Shown in pieces: positions 7,392 to 15,893 of a DNA stretch of 62,985 nt. This stretch comes from a virus. Location: positions 1-62,985 of the IMG/VR virus record IMGVR_UViG_3300034137_000009; one strand, given 5' to 3'. Under the pieces are notes generated by a model, which did not search any database, was not told where the DNA came from, and saw only the letters and a program-made list of their open reading frames with translations. Numbering within the stretch: position 1 is the stretch's first letter; every line of letters begins with the position of its first letter. The translations under genes were made by a program, and so were the position numbers.

Positions 7392-8108
7392 ATGGCAAGC
7401 ATCATCTGCCGTAACGGTACCGACCACCAGCACACCTCGGTGCTGGACAGCAAGATCTGCTGGGGCATCGTTCGCCCGCCTGCCCCACCGGCCCCTGTCG
7501 TGCCCCTTACCTGGCGCGAGCGTCCTGCCACCGAGTCGCAGATCAAGTACATCAAGTCGCTGGGCGGTGACGAGGCGCGTGCCCGCCGCATGACGGGCCT
7601 GCAGGCATCCGACGAGATCGACCGACTCAAGAGGAACCCCCGACCCATGACTCCTGTTCAGCCCGAGCGCGACTCGCGTACCAAGATGATCGTCGGCCTC
7701 ATCGACTCCGTCCCCTCCGGCTACTTCGCCGTGCAGGAGGCCGACGGTCGACCGGTGACCTTCATGCGTATCAGCCGTCCGAAGCACGGCAACTTCAAGG
7801 ACGCGATCAAGGTTCAGACCCAGCACGGCCCCGAGTTCAAGGACGCCTGGGCCTACTGGCCCGCGACCGACAAGCTCATGCACATCAGGGGCCCGTGGGG
7901 CGACGTCTCCCCCCAGCTGCTCATGCTCATCGCCGACTGGCAGGGCTCGACCATGCGTTACAGCCGTCTCATCGGCAAGTGCGGCCGCTGCAACCTGGCG
8001 CTGACCGACGACCGCAGCCGCTACTACGGCATCGGTCCTGACTGCGAGCAGGTCTGGCCGTGGTTCATCGACGAGGTCGACGAGATCAAGGGCCCGTACC
8101 GCCGATGA
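7392..8108 (+). CDS. DUF6011-like / DUF3072-like phage protein
   Basis: 238 residues. ATG at 7392 follows GGAAGG; in-frame starts further upstream would run through other genes and repeats and are rejected. Around residues 50-85, ATESQIKYIKSLGG then MTGLQASDEIDRL resembles the short helical motif of DUF3072-type proteins. Near the C-terminus GKCGRCNLALTDDRS followed by YGIGPDC matches the cysteine-containing pattern of DUF6011, usually found at the ends of actinobacterial and phage proteins. The middle is beta-rich. Function unknown; metal binding by the Cys residues is likely. The stop overlaps the next ATG (ATGA). Confidence 0.75.
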   Translation: MASIICRNGTDHQHTSVLDSKICWGIVRPPAPPAPVVPLTWRERPATESQIKYIKSLGGDEARARRMTGLQASDEIDRLKRNPRPMTPVQPERDSRTKMIVGLIDSVPSGYFAVQEADGRPVTFMRISRPKHGNFKDAIKVQTQHGPEFKDAWAYWPATDKLMHIRGPWGDVSPQLLMLIADWQGSTMRYSRLIGKCGRCNLALTDDRSRYYGIGPDCEQVWPWFIDEVDEIKGPYRR

Positions 8109-8599
8109 GCGCCCCCCGGACAGCCGCTAAGGTCGTCGGGGGATTCGTCGCGCTCTGCATTGTAGGCGGCACCGTCCAGTCAGTGCTCGCCCACCCCGTC
8201 GAGTACCGTGATAGGATCGTCACGGTAACGGTCACTGCCCCCCCTCAGGTGATCACCAAGACGGTCGAGGTCCCGGTACCTACCCAGGTGCCGGGGCCTC
8301 GGCGCACGGTTCTGACACCCGCTGCGCTCCCCGAGTCATGCACCGTCCTGGCCGGGACTCTAGAGGACTTCGACCGACGTTCGCTCCTCGTATCTGAGGA
8401 CGGTGGTGAGCTCGAACGGATCGTCACCGATCTCGCTCGTGAGACCGTCGGTCACGACCTCGATCAGCTCAACGCGCTCACCGAGCGCGTTCGTACCCTC
8501 AAGGGTACGATGTCGGACAACCAACTCGCAATGCTCGAGGCCAACCGGGCCTTCACCGAGCACTACGCACTATGCCGGAAGGAGTTGAGCAAGAAGTGA
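8105..8599 (+). CDS. Membrane-anchored or exported hypothetical protein
   Basis: 164 residues from ATG at 8105 (ATGA overlap with the previous gene). Residues ~8-28 (AKVVGGFVALCIVGGTVQSV) form one hydrophobic segment after a short basic head, reading as an uncleaved anchor or signal peptide. Then a Thr/Val/Pro stretch and a helical C-terminal half (LERIVTDLARETVG). A paired Cys in the distal part could make a disulphide outside the membrane. Function unknown. Confidence 0.72.
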   Translation: MSAPRTAAKVVGGFVALCIVGGTVQSVLAHPVEYRDRIVTVTVTAPPQVITKTVEVPVPTQVPGPRRTVLTPAALPESCTVLAGTLEDFDRRSLLVSEDGGELERIVTDLARETVGHDLDQLNALTERVRTLKGTMSDNQLAMLEANRAFTEHYALCRKELSKK

Positions 8600-8778
8600 C
8601 GAAGAGTATCTGCATGTGGTACATCGGCCCAGACAAGCTCGAGTGCGGTGCGCCAGCCGTAACCGATGTCACCGTCAAGACCCGCGTCACCCAGGCGGTC
8701 GTGACCCTGTGCGCCAAGCACAAGGCCATCCACGACGAGAACTGGGCACGCGCCCGCAACTCACCGAAGGCAAGCTGA
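8596..8778 (+). CDS. Small zinc-ribbon-like protein (60 aa)
   Basis: GTG at 8596 overlaps the previous stop (GTGA) and has AAGGAG about 12 nt upstream; an in-frame ATG at 8572 is possible but lacks a better site. Pattern C-WYIG-C, then LCAKH, suggests a C/C/C/H metal site. Similar miniproteins occur throughout the left arm. Confidence 0.65.
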   Translation: MTKSICMWYIGPDKLECGAPAVTDVTVKTRVTQAVVTLCAKHKAIHDENWARARNSPKAS

Positions 8779-8810
8779 CCACCCACTCCCCCACCGGGAA
8801 GGCATCACCA

Positions 8811-10364
8811 ATGACAGAAGCAGTGAAGTCCTGCCTCTCGTGCCCGTCCTACCTGACGGAACCCGCTGAGGTCGTCTCTAAGTTCAAGAAGTCGATCGGT
8901 GCCCCCGTCTGTGGGCGCTTCGGTCACGCGCTCGGCAAGCCCGGCCTGCCCCCCAAGCAGGAGGAGAAGCTGGCGATGCACTACGGCAAGAACTGCCCGG
9001 CCTACGGGGAGCCCCTGCCCCCCGTGCCGCAGGAGCACCGGTTCCAGGTCATGCTCCCCGACCCGGTCGTCGTCTCCCGCACCCCCGACCCCGACATGCA
9101 GGCGCTCGTCAAGACGTGTGCATCCTGCCGTAACTTCGTCCGCGACGACACTGTCGCTACCGAGCTCGGCTGGGCCGCGGGTCTGTGTGCGGCCAAGGGG
9201 AAGCTCATCCTCCCGTCTCGCCAAGTGTTCGAGGCGAAGGACTGCCCGTCGCGTGAGTTCGGCTCGATCCGACAGAACACGACCGGGATGCACCTGCTCC
9301 CCGAATACGAGGACGCGTTTCAGCTGAACGCTGATCCCATCAAGGCCTACTTTAAGGCTAAGGAGGCCGGTGGTATCCCGGACCCCAAGGACTACCCCTC
9401 AGACCGCCCCGTGGCCCCGGACGAGGAGGCATCGGGCATCCGCGCATGGCGGAGGGTAGTTGACCCCGAGGGGTCCGGCAACGAGGTGTTCTTGCCGATC
9501 TACATGTCCTCCCACTTCGACGCCGAGGACCATGCAAAGATTCCCCAGGCTGGTGACGACGAGCACCCCGAGCTCTACGTCGACCACTTCGGCGGCGTCT
9601 TTGCGGCTGCTGTGTCGTGGACCGAGCTCGATGAGACACCCGCCCTGTGGGGTGAGGCCGGTGTCGGTAAGACTGAGCTGTTCCGCCACCTCGCGTACCT
9701 CATGCAGCTTCCGTTCATCCGCATCTCGATCACCGGCAGCACCGAGCTTGACGACCTGGCCGGCAAGATGCACTATGACCCCTCCAAGGGTACGTACTTC
9801 CAGTACGGTCGTCTCCCCCGGTCGTGGGGCAAGCCGTGTGTGCTGTGCATCGACGAGCCGAATGTCGGTCCCCCCGACGTGTGGCAGTTCCTCCGGCCAC
9901 TGACAGACAACAGCAAGCAGCTCGTTCTCGACATGAACGAGGGTGAGACGATGAAGCGTCACACTGACTGCTACCTCGGCATGGCGATGAACCCCGCCTT
10001 CGATCCGAAGAACGTCGGCACGCAGCAGATCGGTGACGCAGACGCCCGTCGCCTGTTCCACGTGTGGGTTCCGCTGCCCCCCGAGGAGCTCGAGCGTGAG
10101 ATCATCGCCAGCCGCGTTGCACTAGACGGGTGGGAGATCGACAAGGGTCGTCTCGACGGAATCATGCAGATCAGCACCGAGCTGCGCGGTCTGTGCCGCG
10201 AGGGTACGCTCCCCATCACCTGGGGTGTGGCGCAGCAGATTAAGGTGGCTCGCGCCCTGCGTTGGTTCACCCCCACAGTCGCCTACCGGCGTGCCGTGGC
10301 CGACTACCTGGAGCCCGAGGCCCAGGACGCCCTCCTGGACGTGGTCCGTGCCAACTTCGCCTAA
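8811..10364 (+). CDS. MoxR-type AAA+ ATPase with duplicated four-cysteine modules
   Basis: 517 residues; ATG at 8811 after GGGAAGG. Residues ~270-480 form a dynein/MoxR-subfamily AAA+ domain: Walker A GEAGVGKT near residue 281, Walker B VLCIDEPN near 343, and the sensor-like AMNPAFDP. Such ATPases normally act with a VWA-domain partner as a chaperone or metal-insertion pair, and a VWA protein is encoded at 11658. The N-terminal ~150 residues are unusual: C8/C11/C34/C62 and C103/C106/C126/C145 form two similar Cys modules (KSCLSCPSYL and KTCASCRNFV), suggesting a duplicated zinc or Fe-S domain. The substrate is unknown. Confidence 0.88.
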   Translation: MTEAVKSCLSCPSYLTEPAEVVSKFKKSIGAPVCGRFGHALGKPGLPPKQEEKLAMHYGKNCPAYGEPLPPVPQEHRFQVMLPDPVVVSRTPDPDMQALVKTCASCRNFVRDDTVATELGWAAGLCAAKGKLILPSRQVFEAKDCPSREFGSIRQNTTGMHLLPEYEDAFQLNADPIKAYFKAKEAGGIPDPKDYPSDRPVAPDEEASGIRAWRRVVDPEGSGNEVFLPIYMSSHFDAEDHAKIPQAGDDEHPELYVDHFGGVFAAAVSWTELDETPALWGEAGVGKTELFRHLAYLMQLPFIRISITGSTELDDLAGKMHYDPSKGTYFQYGRLPRSWGKPCVLCIDEPNVGPPDVWQFLRPLTDNSKQLVLDMNEGETMKRHTDCYLGMAMNPAFDPKNVGTQQIGDADARRLFHVWVPLPPEELEREIIASRVALDGWEIDKGRLDGIMQISTELRGLCREGTLPITWGVAQQIKVARALRWFTPTVAYRRAVADYLEPEAQDALLDVVRANFA

Positions 10365-10371
10365 GCACCCC

Positions 10372-10623
10372 ATGAGTGCCGGACGAGATAACGTCGACAC
10401 CATCTGCTGGCGCACCCACCCACACCAGCCCGACAAGGTTTGCCTCCTGCCGGAGGGTCACCTCATCGTTACCGGTGGCATCGAAGAGCACCTGGTGCGT
10501 GAGCACGGTGTTTCCGTGTGGCAGACGCTCAACATCGGTAATCACTGGCAGGTTCACGAGAACCTGCACAGCGACGTGATCCTCGGTTCGGTCTGGGTAC
10601 ACGAGCATGTCCAAGACGCCTAA
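10372..10623 (+). CDS. Hypothetical protein
   Basis: 83 residues, ATG at 10372, 8 nt after the ATPase stop. His-rich C-terminal half (HLVREHG, HWQVHENLH) and two Cys near the N-terminus. Overlaps the following MerR-like gene by 17 nt. No family recognised. Confidence 0.6.
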   Translation: MSAGRDNVDTICWRTHPHQPDKVCLLPEGHLIVTGGIEEHLVREHGVSVWQTLNIGNHWQVHENLHSDVILGSVWVHEHVQDA

Positions 10624-10900
10624 CGAGGTTCGGCTTCACGCCGACATCTCGTACAGGCAACTTGACCACTGGACGCGCAAGGGGTACATCACCCCCTTTG
10701 AGCGCGACCGAGAGGGTCAGGGTCACGAACGCGAGTACCCCGAAAAGCAGGCCAACAAGGCCCGCTGGATGGGGTGCCTCGTCAAGCTCGGCATCGACGT
10801 TTCCTCCGCCGAGCGCATAGCACGGCTCGTCGTCGAAGGCGAGAACAAGCTCTACCTCGGTCACGGAGTCACCGTGATCGTGGAACCTCATAGACACTGA
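10607..10900 (+). CDS. MerR-like helix-turn-helix DNA-binding protein
   Basis: 97 residues. ADISYRQLDHWTRKGYITP is the classic MerR/excisionase-type winged-helix start (helix, turn, then YITP wing). A helical region follows (LVKLGIDVSSAERIARLVV), as in small MerR-type proteins. No Cys-based sensor domain. Lying between the ATPase and VWA genes, it may regulate phage genes; this is inference. Confidence 0.75.
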   Translation: MSKTPNEVRLHADISYRQLDHWTRKGYITPFERDREGQGHEREYPEKQANKARWMGCLVKLGIDVSSAERIARLVVEGENKLYLGHGVTVIVEPHRH

Positions 10901-10911
10901 GAGGCAATACC

Positions 10912-11484
10912 GTGGGACTCATCGTTTCGCAGGGCTGGACCCCCTTCATCGCCATCATCCAGGACCACCTCCGCATGGCCAGGCCCCAGGTTCTCGGCAA
11001 CTCCAAGAAGGACCAGGAGATTGCCCACTTCGTCTGGGCCGCGCACCGTGCGGCTCGCGGTACGTTCCTATCCTACATCGCCACGACCGAGCGCGCCACG
11101 CTGATGGAGCCGCTGCTGGCCCACAGCGAGCGGAGGTACATCAACATGGTCTCTCCCTCCATGGCGCAGCGCTGGCTAAACGAGATCGAGGACGCCTGGA
11201 AGGCGGGCGAGTTCGAGGAGTACGGTGACGATGATCTGTACTCCCACCTGTGGGAGCAGTTCGTCGAAGTCGTCGTCAAGGGCGAGGACGACTGGTGGAA
11301 CACGGTGTACGAGCCGAGCCGCCGCGAACTCGTCCTGGCCGGGGCTTTCGACCCCCTGCCGCGTGACCGCGAGTACCTCGCCGAGCGCGTCGAGAACCTC
11401 AAGGCCCTCCACACCCCCTACGAGGCCGCGCTCGCCAAGCTGGACGAGGCCGAGGTTACCGAGCTGAACGAGGCACGGCCGTGA
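10912..11484 (+). CDS. Hypothetical protein
   Basis: 190 residues, GTG at 10912 with GAGAGG upstream. Mostly alpha-helical and acidic at the C-terminus (LDEAEVTELNEARP). Located between the MoxR-type and VWA genes and presumably cotranscribed. No domain recognised. Confidence 0.75.
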   Translation: MGLIVSQGWTPFIAIIQDHLRMARPQVLGNSKKDQEIAHFVWAAHRAARGTFLSYIATTERATLMEPLLAHSERRYINMVSPSMAQRWLNEIEDAWKAGEFEEYGDDDLYSHLWEQFVEVVVKGEDDWWNTVYEPSRRELVLAGAFDPLPRDREYLAERVENLKALHTPYEAALAKLDEAEVTELNEARP

Positions 11485-11645
11485 GAATGGTTCGTATTCA
11501 GGCCCGAACTAGCTTTCGGGACAGGGCTAACCCAAACATCTTCATCTACATGCGCCTCTGTGCCTGGCGCACTCGACACTGGGGTGTAGGTAACAGAACA
11601 TCAGTTCGAGTCTACCGGACGGCGTTCCCACCCCCGATCCCCTAA
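11481..11645 (+). CDS. Small basic protein (54 aa)
   Basis: GTG at 11481 overlaps the previous stop (GTGA) and the frame stays open to TAA at 11643-11645. Very Arg-rich (RMVRIQARTSFRDR). It fills the gap up to the ribosome binding site of the VWA gene. Real expression is uncertain, but coupling and length fit its neighbours. Confidence 0.45.
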   Translation: MRMVRIQARTSFRDRANPNIFIYMRLCAWRTRHWGVGNRTSVRVYRTAFPPPIP

Positions 11646-11657
11646 AAGGGAGGCACC

Positions 11658-14540
11658 ATGACAACAACGTCAGCTGACATCTTCAGCACCAAGAACAACG
11701 TCACCCTGTCGGACACCGACGAGAAGGCAAGGCGGGCGGTCAAGGCCTTCCGATCCCTGCAGCCGACGCTCAGCGCCTACGCCCGCGTGCTCACCAAGAA
11801 CCCGCGCATCGTGGTCGAGATGTCGTCCTCGGACAACGGCTCAACCGACGGCCACAAGATCTACTATCGTCCCCCCATCAGCCTCGGCGAGGACGTTCAG
11901 CACGATCGTCGGCTGTGCGACAAGCGCGACGCCGACCTCACCCCCCTGTGCCGGGCGTGCGAGGTGCGCGAGGACACCCTCGTGACTATCTATCACGAGA
12001 TCGCCCACATCGCTTTCGACAGCTTCGCAGAGACGAAGGACGAGGAGCGTGCTGCGCTACTCGAACGTGCTATCAAGGAGCACGGCGGCCGGTACGCCGC
12101 GCTGCTCCGCCGCAAGATCGAGGTGGCCCCGTCCTACGTGAAGAACTCCTACATCGGTATGGCCGGGTTGATCTCCGACTTTCTCCCGTTGCTGGTCAAC
12201 TGCCTGGAGGACGCCCGCGTCAACCGCGAGATGTTCACTGCCCGCAAGGGCACCAAGGTCATGTTCGATGCCAACACCCACCGTATCTTCGAGGGTGGTG
12301 TCGAGCAGCGCGACCCGAAGACCGGCAAGATCATCACGGTGATGTGGAACGAGTACCCGCTCAACATGCAGGCGCTTGTCGGCGTCTTCTGCAAGGCATC
12401 GGACTACAAGTACGACACGTGGTTCGCCCCCCAGGTCGTTCGCGCCCTGGACGACGCCGAGCTGACCAACCTCGTCAACCGTATGCGGACCGTGCGATCC
12501 GCAGCCGGTGTGTACGAGCTGTCCTTCCCCGTGCTGGCGCGCCTGCGTGAGCTCGGGTTCTGCAAGCTTCCCGACGACCCCGAGCCCGAGCCCACCCCCG
12601 AGGAGAACGACGATGCCCCCCAAGAAGAGGACACCGATCAGCCCGACGAGGCTGACGACGACGGAGGGCGAGGAGGAGATGACAAGCCCGATGCCGACTC
12701 CGACGGACCTGCCTCCGACGGCGACGACGATCCCGAGGGAGACGCCCCCGAGTCTGAGTCCGAGGACGAGGCCACTACAGGGGAAGGCACCGATGCCTCC
12801 GATGGCGGTGAGCCCGACTCCAACGATGATGGAGATGCTGGAGGAACAGGCGCAGGCGAGGATTCAGGCGATGAAGAACGAGGCGAAGGTTCTGATGGCG
12901 ATGGAGCCGAGCCCGAGGAGGCTGGAGCCGACGAGCCCAGCGACGATGCCGGAGACGGCGCAGGAGCCGGTGACGACGGGGAGGCCGATGCCCCTTCGGA
13001 CACCGGAGATGGTGAGGCGGCAGAGGGAGCACCTGGCGAGGAAGGTGATAGCGAGCCCGGTGCGGGGTCTGCTGGAGACGGAGCACCAGTTTCACCCGCA
13101 GACGGATCTGGCGACGATGGTGACGCTGGCGACGGCGAGCCTTCCGATGCCCCCGGAGCCGAGTCTGAGGACGGTGCTGGCGACGGGGGTGATCGTGAAG
13201 CGGAAGGGGGTGAAGGTGACACTGATGCAGCAGCCGAGCCCGACGGGGAGGCCGGTTCTCCGACAGCAGCTGGACAGCCCAACGCTGGACACGCCGAGGG
13301 TGACGACCGGGACGGGCACCCCGAAGGTTCTGATGGAGCACGCGAGGACGACGCTGGAGCTGCTCCTGAGGGTGGAGCCGAAGCTGATCCCGCCGGGCCC
13401 TCGGTGGATGGGGATTCTACGGAGGCGGTAGACGACGAGGTGATCGACACCGGTGCTGACAACGGCACCGGTGGGATCAAGGTCAACGAGTCGGACGACC
13501 CCGATCTGCCGATGGGCACCCCCGACGAGGTGAAAGCCGGTCTGGTCAAGTTCGGCGACCACGAGGAGAAGCCCAAGTCGGTTGATCAGGTCCGCGACGA
13601 GATGGCTGTAGACAAGGCCATCGTGCAGGGCGCGTACTTCGAGACGCCGTCGTCTAGGATTCACGGCGTGCGTGAGCACCGGTACGGCAAGCCCGAGATC
13701 GATCGGCACGGCTTCGACTTCAGCCGTGCATGGAAGAACCTCGGTTCGTACTTCGGCTACTCGACAACCGCCCTCGGACAGGACGGGGAGTTTCTCCCCA
13801 CCGAGAGTGTCCTTGGTCCGGCCCTACTGAGGATGCGGGTCGCGTTCTCCGACAACCAGCGTGGCAACATGGCGCGGCACAAGCGTTCGGGCAGGATCAA
13901 CGGCGCTGTACTGGGTAAGCGTGCCCCCCTGGAGGATGGTCGTCTTTTTCAGAAGAAGACCATGCCTGGCAAGAAGGACTACTTCGTGCTCATCGGTATG
14001 GACGTATCTGGTAGCACCGTTGGCCAGAACATCGTGCTCGAGAAGCAGGCCGTCATGGCGCAGGCCGAGCTGTGCAGGCGCATGGGCATCCCCTTCGCCA
14101 TCTTCGCGCACAGTGGCAACCACCACGACAGCCAGAACGGGTCCGTTGGCATCGACCTTGACATCTACATCATCAAGGAGCCCGGTGAGGTGTGGGACGA
14201 CAAGGTCAAGGAGCGTCTGCTCAAGATCGGTCCCGATGCAGCCAACATCGACGGTCACACGATGGAATACTACCGCAAGGTGCTTGACGGTGTGGATGCG
14301 ACCGACAAGATCATCATGTACTACACCGACGGCAAGATGCCTGCGGAGAACTACGATGAGGAGTTGGAAATCCTCCAGCGCGAGCTCCGCATCTGCAAGC
14401 AGAAAGGCTACACCGTCATGGGTGTTGGCATCCGTACCGACTCCCCCGTCCGACACGGCCTCGATACCGTGCAGGTTGACGGTCCGGCCGATGTTGGCAG
14501 GGTCGTGCGTCACCTCGAGAAGAGGTTGACGGGTGCTTAG
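11658..14540 (+). CDS. CobT-like VWA-domain protein with long acidic linker
   Basis: 960 residues, ATG at 11658 with GGGAGG upstream. The N-terminal region has a zinc-protease-like HEIAH near residue 113. Residues ~308-594 are an Asp/Glu/Gly/Ser low-complexity linker. The C-terminal ~200 residues are a VWA domain with intact MIDAS: DVSGS near 781, a Thr in DGHT near 866 and YTDG near 890. This arrangement matches CobT/VWA proteins that work with MoxR-type AAA+ ATPases, here at 8811. It may mediate remodelling or metal insertion on a phage or host target. An overlapping 307-codon frame inside the linker is a compositional shadow. Confidence 0.88.
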   Translation: MTTTSADIFSTKNNVTLSDTDEKARRAVKAFRSLQPTLSAYARVLTKNPRIVVEMSSSDNGSTDGHKIYYRPPISLGEDVQHDRRLCDKRDADLTPLCRACEVREDTLVTIYHEIAHIAFDSFAETKDEERAALLERAIKEHGGRYAALLRRKIEVAPSYVKNSYIGMAGLISDFLPLLVNCLEDARVNREMFTARKGTKVMFDANTHRIFEGGVEQRDPKTGKIITVMWNEYPLNMQALVGVFCKASDYKYDTWFAPQVVRALDDAELTNLVNRMRTVRSAAGVYELSFPVLARLRELGFCKLPDDPEPEPTPEENDDAPQEEDTDQPDEADDDGGRGGDDKPDADSDGPASDGDDDPEGDAPESESEDEATTGEGTDASDGGEPDSNDDGDAGGTGAGEDSGDEERGEGSDGDGAEPEEAGADEPSDDAGDGAGAGDDGEADAPSDTGDGEAAEGAPGEEGDSEPGAGSAGDGAPVSPADGSGDDGDAGDGEPSDAPGAESEDGAGDGGDREAEGGEGDTDAAAEPDGEAGSPTAAGQPNAGHAEGDDRDGHPEGSDGAREDDAGAAPEGGAEADPAGPSVDGDSTEAVDDEVIDTGADNGTGGIKVNESDDPDLPMGTPDEVKAGLVKFGDHEEKPKSVDQVRDEMAVDKAIVQGAYFETPSSRIHGVREHRYGKPEIDRHGFDFSRAWKNLGSYFGYSTTALGQDGEFLPTESVLGPALLRMRVAFSDNQRGNMARHKRSGRINGAVLGKRAPLEDGRLFQKKTMPGKKDYFVLIGMDVSGSTVGQNIVLEKQAVMAQAELCRRMGIPFAIFAHSGNHHDSQNGSVGIDLDIYIIKEPGEVWDDKVKERLLKIGPDAANIDGHTMEYYRKVLDGVDATDKIIMYYTDGKMPAENYDEELEILQRELRICKQKGYTVMGVGIRTDSPVRHGLDTVQVDGPADVGRVVRHLEKRLTGA

Positions 14541-14823
14541 ACAACTGCCCGACAAGCTCGATACCCCGGTCAGGTCATTCGATCCCACCGAAAGGTGGTA
14601 CGAACCTGACCGAGGGTACGGGCGGTGGCTCCGGTACTTCAGAGATAAGTTGCAGCGGGAACTACAGTCGGACCGCTACGACATCCTCGTAGAGGCGGGG
14701 TTGCTGTGTCACAACTACTGGCGCGTGGAAACGGGCCAACTGTGTTGCAGAGGTTGCGGTCCGGTGTTAGCGAAGTCCAGCGGCATCGGTTGCAAGTGCG
14801 ATCACAGATGGTTCTGTTGGTAG
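14533..14823 (+). CDS. Small Cys-rich protein
   Basis: 96 residues; GTG at 14533 overlaps the end of the VWA gene by 8 nt. C-terminal CCRGCGPV then CKCDHRWFC looks like a zinc ribbon. The N-terminal half is rich in Arg, Tyr and Trp. It probably belongs to the MoxR/VWA transcript. A terminator follows at 14852. Confidence 0.65.
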   Translation: MLRQLPDKLDTPVRSFDPTERWYEPDRGYGRWLRYFRDKLQRELQSDRYDILVEAGLLCHNYWRVETGQLCCRGCGPVLAKSSGIGCKCDHRWFCW

Positions 14824-14851
14824 GGTGACGTAGCCCGATAGTCAACTCCAT

Positions 14852-14885
14852 CCCGTGCCCCCTGGTGAAGACCGGGGGGCACGGG
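14852..14885 (+). terminator. 11-bp terminator hairpin
   Basis: CCCGTGCCCCC (14852-14862) pairs with GGGGGCACGGG (14875-14885) around a 12-nt loop. It separates the MoxR/VWA block from the gene and RNA locus that follow. Confidence 0.75.
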
Positions 14886-14946
14886 GTAGGGTCGGCACTA
14901 CACCCCCGGCCACCGAGGCACGGGGTCACCGACCCGAGGAGCACCC

Positions 14947-15396
14947 GTGACCGTCACCGCCGAGGACATCGTCCAGTTCGCCGAGAAGAAGGTCGTCCTG
15001 ACCTACGTCAACGCGGAGGGCGTCGAGACCTCTACCGAGGGGAAGGCCGAGGCCGCGAACGCGCTTGGCATCCTGCTCAAGCCGAAGGGCAAGACCAACC
15101 TCGAGCTCGTGGAGCTGGCGTCCATCGTCGGCGTCGAGCACGCCCCCGAGCCCACCAAGGAGCTCAAGGCCAAGACCCTCAAGGTCGTGGACCACGGGGC
15201 CGCGAAGACCCACCTGCTCGAGCGCCACGGCTACACCCTGTCCGAGGTCAACGGCCTCGACGAGGCAACCGCGCTCGAAGTCCACACCCAGATCGACCAC
15301 CCGGCCGAGGACCTCGGTCACGTCCACGGGCCGAAGGCCTCCGCCGAGAAGGCCGAGGCCATCGAGGCGCAGGCCGCCGAGGCCGACGCGGAGTAG
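14947..15396 (+). CDS. Hypothetical protein upstream of the structured RNA
   Basis: 149 residues, GTG at 14947 preceded by GAGGAG. Composition: charged, Ala/Glu/Lys-rich with a helical acidic tail (KASAEKAEAIEAQAAEADAE). The N-terminal 60 residues look like a compact alpha/beta domain. No family recognised. The stop lies 2 nt before the first helix of the ncRNA candidate, so it is either its upstream cistron or a partner of it. Confidence 0.75.
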   Translation: MTVTAEDIVQFAEKKVVLTYVNAEGVETSTEGKAEAANALGILLKPKGKTNLELVELASIVGVEHAPEPTKELKAKTLKVVDHGAAKTHLLERHGYTLSEVNGLDEATALEVHTQIDHPAEDLGHVHGPKASAEKAEAIEAQAAEADAE

Positions 15397-15893
15397 ACTC
15401 CTATGCCACCACCTCCGACCCCAGGGGAACCCTGAAGGGCCAGAGGGGAACGCCACAGTGGTCGGTGGCCTGGTGGTGGCGTAGGGCATAACAGAACGGA
15501 GTGGTGACGTAGAAGGGTGGCACCACCGCGCTGACTAGGTGGGACGAGGTCAGCACAGGGGCTCATGGGATGAACAGGCAACGGCGTGAAACCCCAGGCA
15601 TGGGGGTCTGTTCATAAACTCGGGGACATCGCCGCCTCGAGTACGCTGGTTCGACTCCAGCGGGGTCCACATCACGCTGGGCTAGCCCGTTGGGCTGTGA
15701 GGACCCCAAGGTCTATCAGTACACGGCGGGTGACGGGAGGGGATGCCCGCCCAGCGTGACCAAACTGCCTGGTTCCTCTGTCGAGGTCTGGCCGGGTAGA
15801 TGCCGTACCAAGCTGCGGCAGCCGGTCTCAAGGTACCGGTCAACGGAAAACTGAGGCGCGTACACCCCCCACAGTCTAACTGTGGGGGGTGTT
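15397..15893 (+). ncRNA. Candidate large structured non-coding RNA (~500 nt)
   Basis: There is no plausible ORF over ~550 nt, but many strong helices in nested or sequential order: 15401-15413/15472-15484 (13 bp, one G-T) enclosing 15415-15420/15460-15465; 15530-15535/15549-15554; 15570-15577/15608-15615 (8 bp, ATGAACAG with CTGTTCAT) enclosing a C4/G4 stem; 15618-15625/15635-15642 (8 bp); 15644-15649/15657-15662 with a T-loop-like TTCGACT; 15662-15668/15701-15707 plus 15672-15675/15697-15700 and 15684-15688/15692-15696; 15725-15730/15746-15751; 15775-15778/15783-15786; 15801-15805/15816-15820; 15822-15826/15835-15839. It ends in a 13-bp terminator. I cannot match it to tRNA, tmRNA, RNase P or a group I intron. 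Large phage RNAs such as GOLLD or ROOL are a comparison to test, not an assignment. Confidence 0.72.
15862..15893 (+). terminator. Terminator at the 3' end of the RNA locus
   Basis: ACACCCCCCACAG (15862-15874) is perfectly paired with CTGTGGGGGGTGT (15880-15892), loop TCTAA, followed by TTGTG. It defines the likely 3' end of the structured RNA. Confidence 0.82.

Noticed and set aside
12508-13431. A 307-codon plus-strand frame inside the VWA gene
   Set aside because: It lies within the acidic linker and reflects its repetitive codons; no protein features.
15618-15670. A tRNA suggested by the T-arm-like GCTGG-TTCGACT-CCAGC followed by GGGGTCCACA
   Set aside because: The complement of the acceptor-like GGGGTCC is found downstream (15701-15707), not upstream, and no D-arm or anticodon arm fits. 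It is treated as a hairpin of the larger RNA.
15397-15893. tmRNA, including a permuted two-piece form
   Set aside because: The order T-arm, GGGGTCC, spacer, GGACCCC looks permuted, but there is no D-loop segment after GGACCCC, no tag reading frame and no pseudoknot layout I can recognise.
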